Shown: positions 28,837-38,238 of the stretch, piece after piece
Position numbering within the stretch: the first letter of the stretch is position 1
How the letters are laid out: every line of letters begins with the position of its first letter
NCBI GenBank assembly: GCA_030649335.1
Contig: JAUSLL010000044.1
Coordinates: 1-64,000, forward strand
DNA length: 64,000 nt
Source of the DNA: Parvibaculum sp.
GTDB taxonomy: Bacteria > Pseudomonadota > Alphaproteobacteria > Parvibaculales > Parvibaculaceae
Direction: 5' to 3'
The notes under the pieces: generated by a model
What the model saw: the letters and a program-made list of their open reading frames with translations, nothing else
Told to the model about the DNA's origin: nothing
Databases searched by the model: none
Position numbers and translations under genes: made by a program

Positions 28837-29487
28837 TTACTTATCTCCACTGTCTTCAATATCGCGATTTTGTTTTTTGTCGGGCTTGGGCGCTTTTTCA
28901 GCCTTAGGTTCCGGCGGGTTGAGCGCCAGGTGCACGCGGTTGGCAAAGCTGTTGAAGCGGCCTTCGCCGAGCATTGGCGCTTCGGCCACAATCGTATCGA
29001 GCAAGGGCTCGACCCATTTCATTTCTGTCTTGCTGAAATCGCCCAGCACGGCGCTCAGCACGCGTTCGCGTTCTTTGGTGCCGGGATGGCCGATGCCGAT
29101 GCGGATGCGGCGGAAGTTTTCGCCGATATGCGAGATGATCGACTTGATGCCGTTGTGGCCGCCCGCGCCGCCGCCTGTCTTGATGCGCAATTTGCCTTCC
29201 GGCAAATCAAGCTCGTCGTGAATGACGACAACGTCCTGCGGTTCGAGTTTAAAGAAGCGCAAGGCTTCGCCGACCGCGCGGCCGCTTTCGTTCATGTAAG
29301 TCATGGGTTTCATGGCGATCACTTTTTCGCCTGCCAGCGTGCCGTCATAGGTCAGGCTTTGAAAACGCTGGCGTTCGGCGGAAAAGGAATGGCGGTGGAC
29401 AATCGCGTCCACCGCCATAAAGCCGATATTGTGCCTGTTGAAGGCATATTTGGGTCCGGGATTTCCAAGGCCCACGAGCAACAGCAT
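28837..29487 (-). CDS. pth: Aminoacyl-tRNA hydrolase
   Basis: [43 protein letters not shown]. Confidence 0.96.
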   Translation of the reverse strand: MLLLVGLGNPGPKYAFNRHNIGFMAVDAIVHRHSFSAERQRFQSLTYDGTLAGEKVIAMKPMTYMNESGRAVGEALRFFKLEPQDVVVIHDELDLPEGKLRIKTGGGAGGHNGIKSIISHIGENFRRIRIGIGHPGTKERERVLSAVLGDFSKTEMKWVEPLLDTIVAEAPMLGEGRFNSFANRVHLALNPPEPKAEKAPKPDKKQNRDIEDSGDK

Positions 29488-29526
29488 CGCGCGGGCTCCT
29501 TCTTGTTTGTCCCAGAAACCGGGTCG

Positions 29527-30213
29527 TTATTTCTTTTCCGGCGTTTTCACACCGGCAGGCATGGCTTTCGCGGCAGATGCGGCCTTGGCGGCTTCTGCAG
29601 CAGCGGCGTCTTTTGCTTCGTCGGAATTCGTGCCGGCCGAAGCGGTTGCCGCCGGTGTCGCGATCGTCGCGATCGTGAAGTCACGGTCACCGATGGCGGG
29701 ACGCACATTGGAGGGCAGTTTGACTGCCGAGATGTGGATCGAGTCGCCGAGGTTGAAGCCGGCGAGATCGACTTCCAGTGTTTCGGGAATCGCGTCGGCG
29801 GGGCAGATGAGTTCGACTTCGTGGCGCACGATGTTGAGTGTGCCGCCAGCCTTGAGGCCCGGTGACGTTTCCTGATTGATAAAGTGCACCGGCACGTCGA
29901 CGTGAATTGTCGCGTTTTTGCCGAGGCGCAGGAAATCGACATGGATGACGAAATCGCGGACGACTTCGCGCTGCACGTCGCGCGGGATCACGCGTTCGAC
30001 TTTGCCGTCGACATCAATGTTGATGGCGTGGCTGGTGAAGGCGCCCTTCATGTAGAGGGCGCTGACCGTCTTGAAGTCGATGGAAATAAGCTGGGGTGTC
30101 TGTTTGTCGCCGTAGATAACGGCGGGGACGCGGCCTGCGAGACGAAGCGAACGAACAGCCCCCTTGCTGCTCTTCGTACGTGCCTCGGCCTTGAGCGTCA
30201 GTGTCTCGGCCAT
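29527..30213 (-). CDS. rplY: 50S ribosomal protein L25/general stress protein Ctc
   Basis: RTKSSKGAVRSLRLAGRVPAVIYGDKQTP, VHVDFLRL, L25/TL5 C-terminal domain. Confidence 0.94.
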   Translation of the reverse strand: MAETLTLKAEARTKSSKGAVRSLRLAGRVPAVIYGDKQTPQLISIDFKTVSALYMKGAFTSHAINIDVDGKVERVIPRDVQREVVRDFVIHVDFLRLGKNATIHVDVPVHFINQETSPGLKAGGTLNIVRHEVELICPADAIPETLEVDLAGFNLGDSIHISAVKLPSNVRPAIGDRDFTIATIATPAATASAGTNSDEAKDAAAAEAAKAASAAKAMPAGVKTPEKK

Positions 30214-30388
30214 GGTCTTGATTCTCCAACAAAAAATGCCCCGATGGCGGGCTGCCCCGGGCGCACACGACGTTTCCTCCAGGGGTGTGGACGTCGATTG
30301 GGGCGGGTTATAGCCGTGAGGGGGGTAAAACTCAAGCCGGAATAAGGGCTTGGGCCTGCGACGTGGAGGCGCGAAAAGGGCGGTTTAT

Positions 30389-31321
30389 TCAGTCAAAAAG
30401 GCTCGAAACCGAGCGTTCTTCCGCCGTGCGGCGCATGGCTTCGCCGATCAGGGGGGCGATGGTGACGGTGCGGATGTTGTGGGCGACGCGCACAGCCTCG
30501 GTGGCCTGGATCGAGTCTGTGATAACCAGTTCCTTAAGCTGCGAGGCGGCCACGCGGGCGACCGCGCCGCCGGACAGAACGCCGTGGGTGACGTAAGCGG
30601 AAACTTGCGTTGCACCTTTGGCGAGCAAAGCTTCGGCGGCGTTGCAGAGCGTGCCGGCGCTGTCCACGATGTCGTCGACGAGGATGCAGCTGCGGCCTTT
30701 GACGTCACCGATGATGTTCATGACTTCCGATTCACCGGCGCGTTCGCGGCGTTTATCGACGATGGCGAGGTCGGCGCCGATGCGTTTGGCGATGGCGCGG
30801 GCGCGGATCACGCCGCCGACGTCGGGCGAGTTGATCATCAGGTCTTCACCCTTGTAATGGGTCTCGATGTCATGTGTCAGGACGGGCGCGGCGAAGAGAT
30901 TGTCGGTCGGAATGTCAAAGAAACCCTGGATTTGTCCGGCGTGGAGATCGAGCGTCAGCACGCGGTCGGCACCGGCTGTGGTGATGAGATTGGCGACCAG
31001 TTTGGCGGAAATCGGGGAGCGCGGGCCGGGTTTGCGGTCCTGGCGGGCATAGCCGAAATAGGGGATGACGGCCGTGATGCGGCGGGCAGAAGCGCGCTTC
31101 AGGGCATCCATGATGATGAGCAGTTCCATCAGATGGTCGTTGGCGGGATAAGAGCTCGACTGGATGACGAAGACATCCTCGCCGCGCACGTTTTCCTGAA
31201 TTTCTACAAAGACTTCCATGTCTGCAAAGCGGCGGACCACCGATTTGGTGAGCGGCATATCGAGATAGGAGGCGATGGATTCGGACAATGCCCGGTTTGA
31301 ATTGCCTGCGACAAGCTTCAT
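30389..31321 (-). CDS. prs: Ribose-phosphate pyrophosphokinase
   Basis: [58 protein letters not shown]. Confidence 0.97.
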   Translation of the reverse strand: MKLVAGNSNRALSESIASYLDMPLTKSVVRRFADMEVFVEIQENVRGEDVFVIQSSSYPANDHLMELLIIMDALKRASARRITAVIPYFGYARQDRKPGPRSPISAKLVANLITTAGADRVLTLDLHAGQIQGFFDIPTDNLFAAPVLTHDIETHYKGEDLMINSPDVGGVIRARAIAKRIGADLAIVDKRRERAGESEVMNIIGDVKGRSCILVDDIVDSAGTLCNAAEALLAKGATQVSAYVTHGVLSGGAVARVAASQLKELVITDSIQATEAVRVAHNIRTVTIAPLIGEAMRRTAEERSVSSLFD

Positions 31322-31473
31322 GGCCTTGTAACTCCCGGGATATGCCCTCGCGTGACGATCCTGCGACGGTTGGGCGGGTTTTAACAAGGTGGTTTCAGGC
31401 TGTAAACAGCGCCCGCGAAGGGAATCGGGGATAAGCGGAAAAGCCGTGGCAATCGTTGCTCTTATGCCTCGGA

Positions 31474-32088
31474 TCAGGCCCCCAAAAGGGCGAGGATACC
31501 CTCGGCGGCGGGGGCGGCGGCATCTTTGGCGAAGTCTCCCCAGCGCGTGGCGACACGGTCAGGTGAGGTTGCGGCCTGCTGGGTTATGGAGCCGATGAGC
31601 GACCCGTCGGGACGCGTCACGCGCCACTCGAGGGTGACTTCGGTTTCGTGTGTTTCCGAGGTCGAAATCGAGATGTTTCCGAGTACTTCCATGTCGAGCC
31701 TTGCCCCTGCCGGTGCGCGCGCCGCCAGAGCCTCGCTGAGCGCGTCCCGAAGCGCCGTTTGCCCGTCACCGGGGGCAAATCCGACCTCGACTTTGATGCG
31801 GCCCTGACGCGCAAGACTCGCCGTAATGCTGGCGGTGGCCACATCGTCATCTGGTCCCCAGGAGGGGACAAGATCGTCGGCGGCGAGGACGCGGGGGGCG
31901 AGGATAACATCACGGGCATCGACCGCGCCGCGTAATCCGATGGCGGCGAGGGAGACGGGCGCGGGCGAGGCAGAGGGTGACGTCTGCGCAGCGGTCGGCA
32001 GGACCTCTGTGTGATCGAGACAACTTGCCAGCGCCATTAGCGCGACGGCCGATGCAAGTCTCAAAGATGTTTTCGAAATAGTCGCCAA
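31474..32088 (-). CDS. Putative lipoprotein of unknown function
   Basis: Lipobox-like LMALASCLD; 204 aa. Confidence 0.6.
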   Translation of the reverse strand: MATISKTSLRLASAVALMALASCLDHTEVLPTAAQTSPSASPAPVSLAAIGLRGAVDARDVILAPRVLAADDLVPSWGPDDDVATASITASLARQGRIKVEVGFAPGDGQTALRDALSEALAARAPAGARLDMEVLGNISISTSETHETEVTLEWRVTRPDGSLIGSITQQAATSPDRVATRWGDFAKDAAAPAAEGILALLGA

Positions 32089-32174
32089 CGCTTTTTACCA
32101 ACCCGTGTTCCGCAACGCGCTTTAAACGAATCGCGCGGTACGAGGGTAGCAATTTGTTCGAGTCGCGTCGTCTC

Positions 32175-32954
32175 TCACGCGGGTGGCGAAAGAACGATCA
32201 CGGACATTTGGCGGCCATAGTCGGGTTCGCCACGATGCGTTGTGCGGCGGTAGGAGAAGAACTTCTGCTCGTCGGCATAGGTGCAGAGGTTCAGACGTTC
32301 CACTGTGCCAATGCGGGCCGCGTCGAGGCGGGCGGCGACGAAGGCTGTGAGGTCGAACATGAAGTGTCCGTCGAGGGCGGAGGGGATGAACCATTTGTCG
32401 TTGGCGGCGTTGGCTTGCAAAAAGCGGTCGCGGAATTCGGGGCCGACTTCATAGGCGTCGCGCGAGATGCAGGGGCCGACGGCGGCGGTGATGTTGTCGC
32501 GTGTCGCGCCGAGCGCCACCATCGCGTCGATAGTGGCTTCGAGGATGCCGGTGAAAGCGCCTTTCCATCCCGCATGTGCCGCGCCGATGACGCGGGCTGA
32601 TGTGTCGGCAAAGAGGACAGGTGTGCAATCGGCTGCCAGCACGCCGAGCGCGATGCCTGCCCGCTTTGTCACCATTGCATCTGCCTGCGGCGCGGTGGCG
32701 GGCGTCCAGACGTCTGTGACGGTTTCAACCGTGGCGCTGTGGATCTGATGCACGGTTAAAAGCTCACCGGCGGTGACGCCCATGTCGGATGCAATACGGG
32801 CGCGGTTTTCGCTGACCGCGCCTTTGTCATCATCGGAGCCGAGGCCGCAATTCAGTGACGCATAAATGCCCGACGAGACGCCGCCTTCGCGCGTGAAGAA
32901 CCCGTGGCGGATATGCGGGAGAGCGTCGAGGGCTTCGGCTTTGAACGAGAACAT
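32175..32954 (-). CDS. pgeF: Peptidoglycan editing factor PgeF / laccase-domain protein
   Basis: HGFFTREGGVSSGIYASLNCG, LAADCTPVLFAD, GAAHAGWKGAFTGILEATI. Confidence 0.92.
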   Translation of the reverse strand: MFSFKAEALDALPHIRHGFFTREGGVSSGIYASLNCGLGSDDDKGAVSENRARIASDMGVTAGELLTVHQIHSATVETVTDVWTPATAPQADAMVTKRAGIALGVLAADCTPVLFADTSARVIGAAHAGWKGAFTGILEATIDAMVALGATRDNITAAVGPCISRDAYEVGPEFRDRFLQANAANDKWFIPSALDGHFMFDLTAFVAARLDAARIGTVERLNLCTYADEQKFFSYRRTTHRGEPDYGRQMSVIVLSPPA

Positions 32955-32956
32955 GA

Positions 32957-34048
32957 TCAGACCTCGAAACCGGCGGGGCCGGGCGCGCCATTGGGCACCA
33001 GCGCCAAGACTTTGAAAAGCGCACCCATTTCTTCGCGCGAGGTGAGGCGGTTGAGCGCCACGTCAATGTCGCGGGCTTGTTCGGGCGTTGCCTTGGCTTT
33101 GAGTGTTTCGGCGCGTTCGGCAATGCCAAGGGCTTTCAGGAATGTGCCTTGTTCGATGGGACCGAAAGCGGCGACGCCTGCGGCTTTGGCGGCGCGAGTC
33201 AGGGCTTCGAAATCGACATGTGCGGTGATGTCAGCTTCGCCCGGTGTCGAGAAGACATCGACGAACTGATGCGCGCGGAGCGCCTGCAATGTATCGCCGA
33301 CCGCGCTTTTGGTGTGGCCGTAGTCGATGAAGAGGGCCGCGCCGCCGTGTTTGGCGATGCGCAACGAAATGTCTTCGGTGAAAGCGGCAGACGCGGGCGA
33401 GACTTCGGCAAGACTGTTGATGGGGCCGGAACGCTGCGCCGATGCCAGAATATCGTTCGAGGCTTGCGGCACAGGGATGATGGCCGCTTCAAAGCGCGGC
33501 GCTTCGTCTGTGCTGTCGTCGGCGAGCATGACATAGCGTTCGCACCAGCCCTGTTTCATGCGCACAAATTGGCGGATGGGGAGCGCGTCGAAAAATTCGT
33601 TGGCGATGACGTAGAGCGGGCCTTCTGGCAGCGTGTCGAAGCGATCATGCCATGTGGCGTTGGGTACGTTCTGCTTTTGGATCGCGGCGAGCACGGGGCT
33701 TGTCTCGACAAAATGCAGATCGAGCGCCTGCAGCAATCCGGGTACGGAGCGAAGGGCGCGGAGTGCATCCACCATCAGCGTGCCGCGACCGGGGCCGAAC
33801 TCGGCCAGCACGAAAGGCGAAGGGCTGCCTTGGGCGATCCATGTTTCGGCAATCCACAGGCCGACAAGCTCGCCGAACATCTGGCTGATTTCCGGCGCGG
33901 TGGTGAAGTCGCCCGCCGCGCCCAGCGGATCGCGCGTCATGTAATAGCCGAGCTTGGGGTGGCCGAGCGCCAGCGCCATGAAATGGGAGACGGGCATCGG
34001 TCCCGTTTCCTTGATGAGGCGGGCGATATGTTGAGCAAGGGCCGTCAT
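32957..34048 (-). CDS. Class I SAM-dependent methyltransferase, MidA/NDUFAF7 family
   Basis: LGYYMTRDPLGAAGDFTTAPEISQMFGELVGLW, LAEFGPGRGTLM, NEFFDALPIRQF. Confidence 0.92.
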   Translation of the reverse strand: MTALAQHIARLIKETGPMPVSHFMALALGHPKLGYYMTRDPLGAAGDFTTAPEISQMFGELVGLWIAETWIAQGSPSPFVLAEFGPGRGTLMVDALRALRSVPGLLQALDLHFVETSPVLAAIQKQNVPNATWHDRFDTLPEGPLYVIANEFFDALPIRQFVRMKQGWCERYVMLADDSTDEAPRFEAAIIPVPQASNDILASAQRSGPINSLAEVSPASAAFTEDISLRIAKHGGAALFIDYGHTKSAVGDTLQALRAHQFVDVFSTPGEADITAHVDFEALTRAAKAAGVAAFGPIEQGTFLKALGIAERAETLKAKATPEQARDIDVALNRLTSREEMGALFKVLALVPNGAPGPAGFEV

Positions 34049-34893
34049 TACTTCTTCTTTTTGGCAGGTGTGGTTTTGTCGAAAGCGGAAAGGGCGGGCG
34101 CCTTCCAGACGATGAGAAGGCCGATGGCGATCATCGGCAGCGAGAGGATCATGCCCATGGTGAGCCAGTCGCCGTAGAGATAACCGATCTGGCGGTCGGG
34201 CTCGCGGAAAAATTCAACAAAGACGCGGGCGACGCCGTAGAGCGCGATGGTGCTGCCCCAGATGGTGCCCGGACGTTTCAGCGCGTCGAACTTATGCGTG
34301 AGGACGCGCAGCACGATGAAGATGACGATGCCTTCGAGCGCGGCTTCATAAAGCTGGCTCGGGTGGCGTGCCATCGGCCCGCCATTGGGGAAGATGACGC
34401 CCCAAGCCACATCGGTGGGGCGGCCCCAGAGTTCTGAATTGATGAAATTGGCGATGCGGCCGAAGAAGACACCGATGGGCGCAGCGGCGGCGACAAGATC
34501 GAACATGGACAGAACAGAGAAGCTGTTGCGCCGCGCGAAAACATAGAGCGCGATGAGCGTGCCCGCCGCGCCGCCGTGAAAACTCATGCCGCCATGCCAG
34601 ACGGCAAAGATTTCGAGCGGGTTCGACAGATAAGAGCCGCCGTCATAGATCAGCACATAGCCGATGCGGCCACCGAGGATGATGCCGAGAGCTGCCCAAA
34701 GGAGCGCGTCGTCGATCTGTTCCTGATTGACCGGCGCAGGACCGTTCCACAGGCGCGGCGTCGCGATGCATTTGAGGATGTAGCGCCAGCCGAGCACCAG
34801 CCCTGCGATATAGGCGAGCGCATACCAGCGGATGGCGAAGGGGCCGAGCTGGATGAGAACCGGATCGATGTCGGGAAAGGGAATGCCGTGCAT
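34048..34893 (-). CDS. lgt: Prolipoprotein diacylglyceryl transferase
   Basis: IRWYALAYIAGLVLGW, GGRIGYVLIY, HGGMSFHGGAAG, GRIANFINSELWGRPTDVAWG; start refined. Confidence 0.95.
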   Translation of the reverse strand: MHGIPFPDIDPVLIQLGPFAIRWYALAYIAGLVLGWRYILKCIATPRLWNGPAPVNQEQIDDALLWAALGIILGGRIGYVLIYDGGSYLSNPLEIFAVWHGGMSFHGGAAGTLIALYVFARRNSFSVLSMFDLVAAAAPIGVFFGRIANFINSELWGRPTDVAWGVIFPNGGPMARHPSQLYEAALEGIVIFIVLRVLTHKFDALKRPGTIWGSTIALYGVARVFVEFFREPDRQIGYLYGDWLTMGMILSLPMIAIGLLIVWKAPALSAFDKTTPAKKKK

Positions 34894-35045
34894 GGGGGAA
34901 TGGGTCCGGTCGTCGGGGAAAGAATGGCCTGAATTCGGCGTTAGTGTGGTCGCGGGAGGGGGCGTGTCAAGTTTTGGGGGCGGGGCACGTTGAGGTCGGG
35001 GCGCGGGGCGGGTAGGATCATCGTCTATTCGCATGGAGAGACCCG

Positions 35046-35351
35046 ATGACCCAGACGCAAAACCGCGTGCTCGACGAGATCGCCCGTATGTTCACCAACG
35101 CGGCAGGCGCGGCGCAGGGCGTTCGCCAAGAGGTCGAGACGGTGATCCGCTCGCAGGCCGAGCGGCTGGTGGCGGACCTTGATCTGGTGCCGCGCGAGGA
35201 ATTTGAGGTGGTCCGTGCCATGGCGGCACTGGCGCGCGAGGAGAACGAGACGCTGAAGGCCCGTATCGAGGCGCTGGAAGCGGCTGCCGCACCCAAGGCC
35301 AAGGCGGCCAAAGCGGCGAAGGCTGACACGGGCGGCGACGCTTCGGCCTGA
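35046..35351 (+). CDS. Accessory factor UbiK family protein (BMFP)
   Basis: 100 aa; ARMFTNAAGAAQGVRQEVETVIRSQAERLVADLDLVPREEFEVVRAMA. Confidence 0.88.
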   Translation: MTQTQNRVLDEIARMFTNAAGAAQGVRQEVETVIRSQAERLVADLDLVPREEFEVVRAMAALAREENETLKARIEALEAAAAPKAKAAKAAKADTGGDASA

Positions 35352-35361
35352 GGCCCTGCGG

Positions 35362-35396
35362 AGATTCGCCCACAGGCAAGGTAGATTCGCCCACAG
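35362..35396. repeat. Two exact copies of AGATTCGCCCACAG with 21-bp period
   Basis: Copies at 35362-35375 and 35383-35396. Confidence 0.85.
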
Positions 35397-35571
35397 ATAT
35401 TTGCCCCTTCATGCTGCAACCGCGTGCCGCTAAGGCTTGCACCGACTCAACGCATCAGCCACGTTTGTCTGGTGGGCCGAAAGGCCTGTACCTACAAGAT
35501 GTTGTGGGTAACTTGATGTGGTTTGGTGCTGAGCGCGATGCGGGGCGGCACCTGTTACCGGGGGTGCTTGC

Positions 35572-36075
35572 ATGACCGCTTCTGTCGTTGAAGCCGACGA
35601 AATTGACGGAAACCCCCTGGACCTTCTGGAGCAGGTGGCCTCGATCCGCGACTGGATTTTCGAGCGCAGCCACGAAGACGAACTCACGATCTGTGTGCAG
35701 GGCGAGTGGCGGGATCATCAGATTTCGCTCAACTGGCGCCATGACCTGAGCGGGTTGCATGTGGCGAGCACGCTCGACATGCGCGTGCCGCCGGACAAGC
35801 GCCCGCAGATCCGCCATCTCATCTCGCTCATCAATGAGCAGCTCTGGTCCGGTCATTTCGACATGTGGTCGGAAGAGGGCGTGCTTTTGTTCCGCAACAG
35901 CCTGTTGCTCTGTGGTGGTGCCACCGCAACGCCGGAACAATGTGAAGCTCTGTTGCGGCTCGCGGTGGAAGCCTGTGAACGCTATTATCCGGCTATCCAG
36001 TTTGTACTCTGGGCAGGCAAGAGCGCGGAAGACGCGATTGCGGCGGCGATGTTTGAAACGCTGGGTAACGCCTGA
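35572..36075 (+). CDS. YbjN domain-containing protein
   Basis: 167 aa; LLEQVASIRDWIFERSHEDELTICVQGEWRDHQISL...; upstream of proC. Confidence 0.85.
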   Translation: MTASVVEADEIDGNPLDLLEQVASIRDWIFERSHEDELTICVQGEWRDHQISLNWRHDLSGLHVASTLDMRVPPDKRPQIRHLISLINEQLWSGHFDMWSEEGVLLFRNSLLLCGGATATPEQCEALLRLAVEACERYYPAIQFVLWAGKSAEDAIAAAMFETLGNA

Positions 36076-36121
36076 GCGTTTCGGCGTCGCGGGTTTCTCG
36101 CGGATGTAAGACAGGTTCGAC

Positions 36122-36949
36122 ATGACACTTTCATTGACTGGTCCGCTGGTGCTGGTGGGCGCTGGCAAGATGGGCGGCGCATTGCTGGCGGGTTGGCTGG
36201 GCAAAGGGCTTGCCGCCAAAGACGTGATCGTGCGCGATCCGACGCCTGCGCCGGAAGTGGCGGCGCTGATTGAAGCGCATAAAATTTCGCTCAATGTGGA
36301 TGTCGCCGAAATCGCGGCGCGCGCACCTGCTGTTGTCGTGCTGGCGGTGAAGCCGCAGCTGATGGATGCGGTGTTGCCGGAGTTGGTGCCGCTTGTCGCG
36401 CCGGACACGCTGTTCATTTCGATTGCGGCGGGGACGAGCCTGCACCGTCTGAAAGATTTGCTCGGCGAGGAGATGCGCGCCGTGCGCGCCATGCCCAATA
36501 CGCCGGTGGCGGTGGGGCGCGGCATGACGGCGTGTTTTGCCAATGCGCTCGTGAGCGATGCGCAACGCGATGTGGCTAATGCGCTGCTTGCCGCCGTGGG
36601 CGCTGTCGGCTGGGTGGAGAGCGAGGCGCAGATTGACGCTGTGACCGCGATCTCGGGTTCGGGTCCGGCCTATGTTTATTATCTGGCTGAATGTATGGCG
36701 GCGGCGGGCGAGGCGCTGGGGCTTGCACCAGCGTTGGCGATGCAGTTGGCGCGGGCGACAGTGTCGGGTGCCGGTGAAATGCTGGAACAGATGCCGGACG
36801 AGGCGGCGACCTTGCGCAAGAATGTGACATCGCCGGGCGGCACAACAGCGGCGGCGCTTGATGTGCTGATGGGCGAAGGCGGCATGTCGCCGCTGATGCG
36901 CCGCGCGGCGGCAGCGGCACGCGACCGTGCCCGCCAGTTAGGACAATAG
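36122..36949 (+). CDS. proC: Pyrroline-5-carboxylate reductase
   Basis: VGAGKMGGALLAGWL, AMPNTPVAVGRGM, ISGSGPAYVYYLAECM, VTSPGGTTAAAL. Confidence 0.96.
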   Translation: MTLSLTGPLVLVGAGKMGGALLAGWLGKGLAAKDVIVRDPTPAPEVAALIEAHKISLNVDVAEIAARAPAVVVLAVKPQLMDAVLPELVPLVAPDTLFISIAAGTSLHRLKDLLGEEMRAVRAMPNTPVAVGRGMTACFANALVSDAQRDVANALLAAVGAVGWVESEAQIDAVTAISGSGPAYVYYLAECMAAAGEALGLAPALAMQLARATVSGAGEMLEQMPDEAATLRKNVTSPGGTTAAALDVLMGEGGMSPLMRRAAAAARDRARQLGQ

Positions 36950-36952
36950 AAC

Positions 36953-37180
36953 ATGGATAATCTCACACTGTTCGGGCTATTCGCGGTGACGGCCATGTTG
37001 GTCACCTATGCGCTGGAAGATCGCAGCGTGTGGTTTGTCTTTGCCTTTGCGGGTGCCTGCATGCTGGCGGCGATTTACGGTTTCCTGATCGGGGCCTGGC
37101 CTTTCGCGCTGGTTGAGGCCATCTGGTCATTTGTCGCTTTGCGCAAAGGCATGCGTCGCCTGCGGCAAGCTGCGGCTTGA
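36953..37180 (+). CDS. Small membrane protein of unknown function
   Basis: 75 aa with two hydrophobic segments, 3 bp after proC. Confidence 0.65.
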   Translation: MDNLTLFGLFAVTAMLVTYALEDRSVWFVFAFAGACMLAAIYGFLIGAWPFALVEAIWSFVALRKGMRRLRQAAA

Positions 37181-37200
37181 CGCTTGCGGTCATGTTTAGT

Positions 37201-37223
37201 CTCCTCGGTGGGTAACCGAGGAG
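37201..37223 (+). promoter_or_regulatory. Perfect hairpin enclosing the Shine-Dalgarno of the downstream gene
   Basis: CTCCTCGGT-GGGTA-ACCGAGGAG; right arm GAGGAG lies 6 nt before the GTG at 37230. Confidence 0.6.
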
Positions 37224-37229
37224 AACCGC

Positions 37230-37823
37230 GTGGCCAAGCGTCCCGATAAATCTGCCAAGATCATTGATGCGGCACTGACGCTCGCCGCGACACGCGGCTG
37301 GCATGAGTTGTCGCTCGGCGATATTGCCACGGCGGCGAAGGTGCCCTTGCCGGATCTGGCGCAACTCTTTCCGACGAAGGCGGCGATTTTGGCGGCGTGG
37401 TCGCGCGGGCTCGACGGGGCTGTGCTGGCGCTCGCCGAAGCCGAAGACCTCAGCGGCGAGGGCGCGCGCGACAGGCTTTTCGATGTGCTGATGATGCGCT
37501 TTGACGAGATGGCGGCGGCAAAGCCCGCGCTCGTCAATATTGCACGCGATCTGCGCCGCGATCCTGTGGCGCTGTTGGCGCTTGTGTCGCCGGCGTTGCA
37601 ATCGCTCGGCTGGATGCTGGAAGCGGCGGGGATCGACAGTTCGGGCTGGCGCGGCGCGTTGCGGGTGCGCGGGCTTGGTGTCATCTGGGCGCGCGTCTTC
37701 TGGGTGTGGCTCGGTGATGGCGGCGATCAGGCCAAGACCATGTCGGAACTCGACCGGCGCTTGCGGCAGGCGGAAGACTTATTGCTGGCGGTCAGCCGCT
37801 TTGGTGCGCGCAATCAGAAGTGA
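37230..37823 (+). CDS. TetR family transcriptional regulator
   Basis: KIIDAALTLAATRGWHELSLGDIATAAKVPLPDLAQLFPTKAAIL N-terminal HTH. Confidence 0.75.
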   Translation: MAKRPDKSAKIIDAALTLAATRGWHELSLGDIATAAKVPLPDLAQLFPTKAAILAAWSRGLDGAVLALAEAEDLSGEGARDRLFDVLMMRFDEMAAAKPALVNIARDLRRDPVALLALVSPALQSLGWMLEAAGIDSSGWRGALRVRGLGVIWARVFWVWLGDGGDQAKTMSELDRRLRQAEDLLLAVSRFGARNQK

Positions 37824-38188
37824 AAGACGCGGCAGGAGGTGAGTTTGCCGTCGTGCCATTCGATGCGTTCGATGACGCGGGTGCGCTGGCCTTCATTGCC
37901 GTTGATGATGCGCCAATATTCAACGGCGGCGCGGCCGTTACTGTCGTCGCCGTCGGAGATGACGCTGATGATATCGGCGCGGAAGCTCTTGAGGCGCTTC
38001 ACCGAGGTATCCACATAGAGCCTGATGGCCGCGCGGGACTTCAATGTGCCTGAGCTGATACCCATGCGCTCGGTGACGACATGGCTCATATGTTCGGCAT
38101 CTTCAGTGTAAAGATCGACGATCCTGTCAGCATCGAGGCTCGCCCATGCCGATTGCCATTCCGTCACAATCCGAGGCCATTCCGACAT
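37814..38188 (-). CDS. NTF2/SnoaL-like nuclear transport factor 2 family protein
   Basis: WQSAWASLDADRIVDLYTEDAEHMSHVV. Confidence 0.75.
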   Translation of the reverse strand: MSEWPRIVTEWQSAWASLDADRIVDLYTEDAEHMSHVVTERMGISSGTLKSRAAIRLYVDTSVKRLKSFRADIISVISDGDDSNGRAAVEYWRIINGNEGQRTRVIERIEWHDGKLTSCRVFHF

Positions 38189-38238
38189 GTTCCGATCCCC
38201 GTCGCAGCGCCCGTAGCGACACGGACAGGCCGGTTACA

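Noticed and set aside
28870-31300. 331-aa and 316-aa + strand ORFs
   Set aside because: Shadow frames over pth/rplY and prs
33077-34177. 366-aa + strand ORF
   Set aside because: Antisense to the MidA-like gene and lgt
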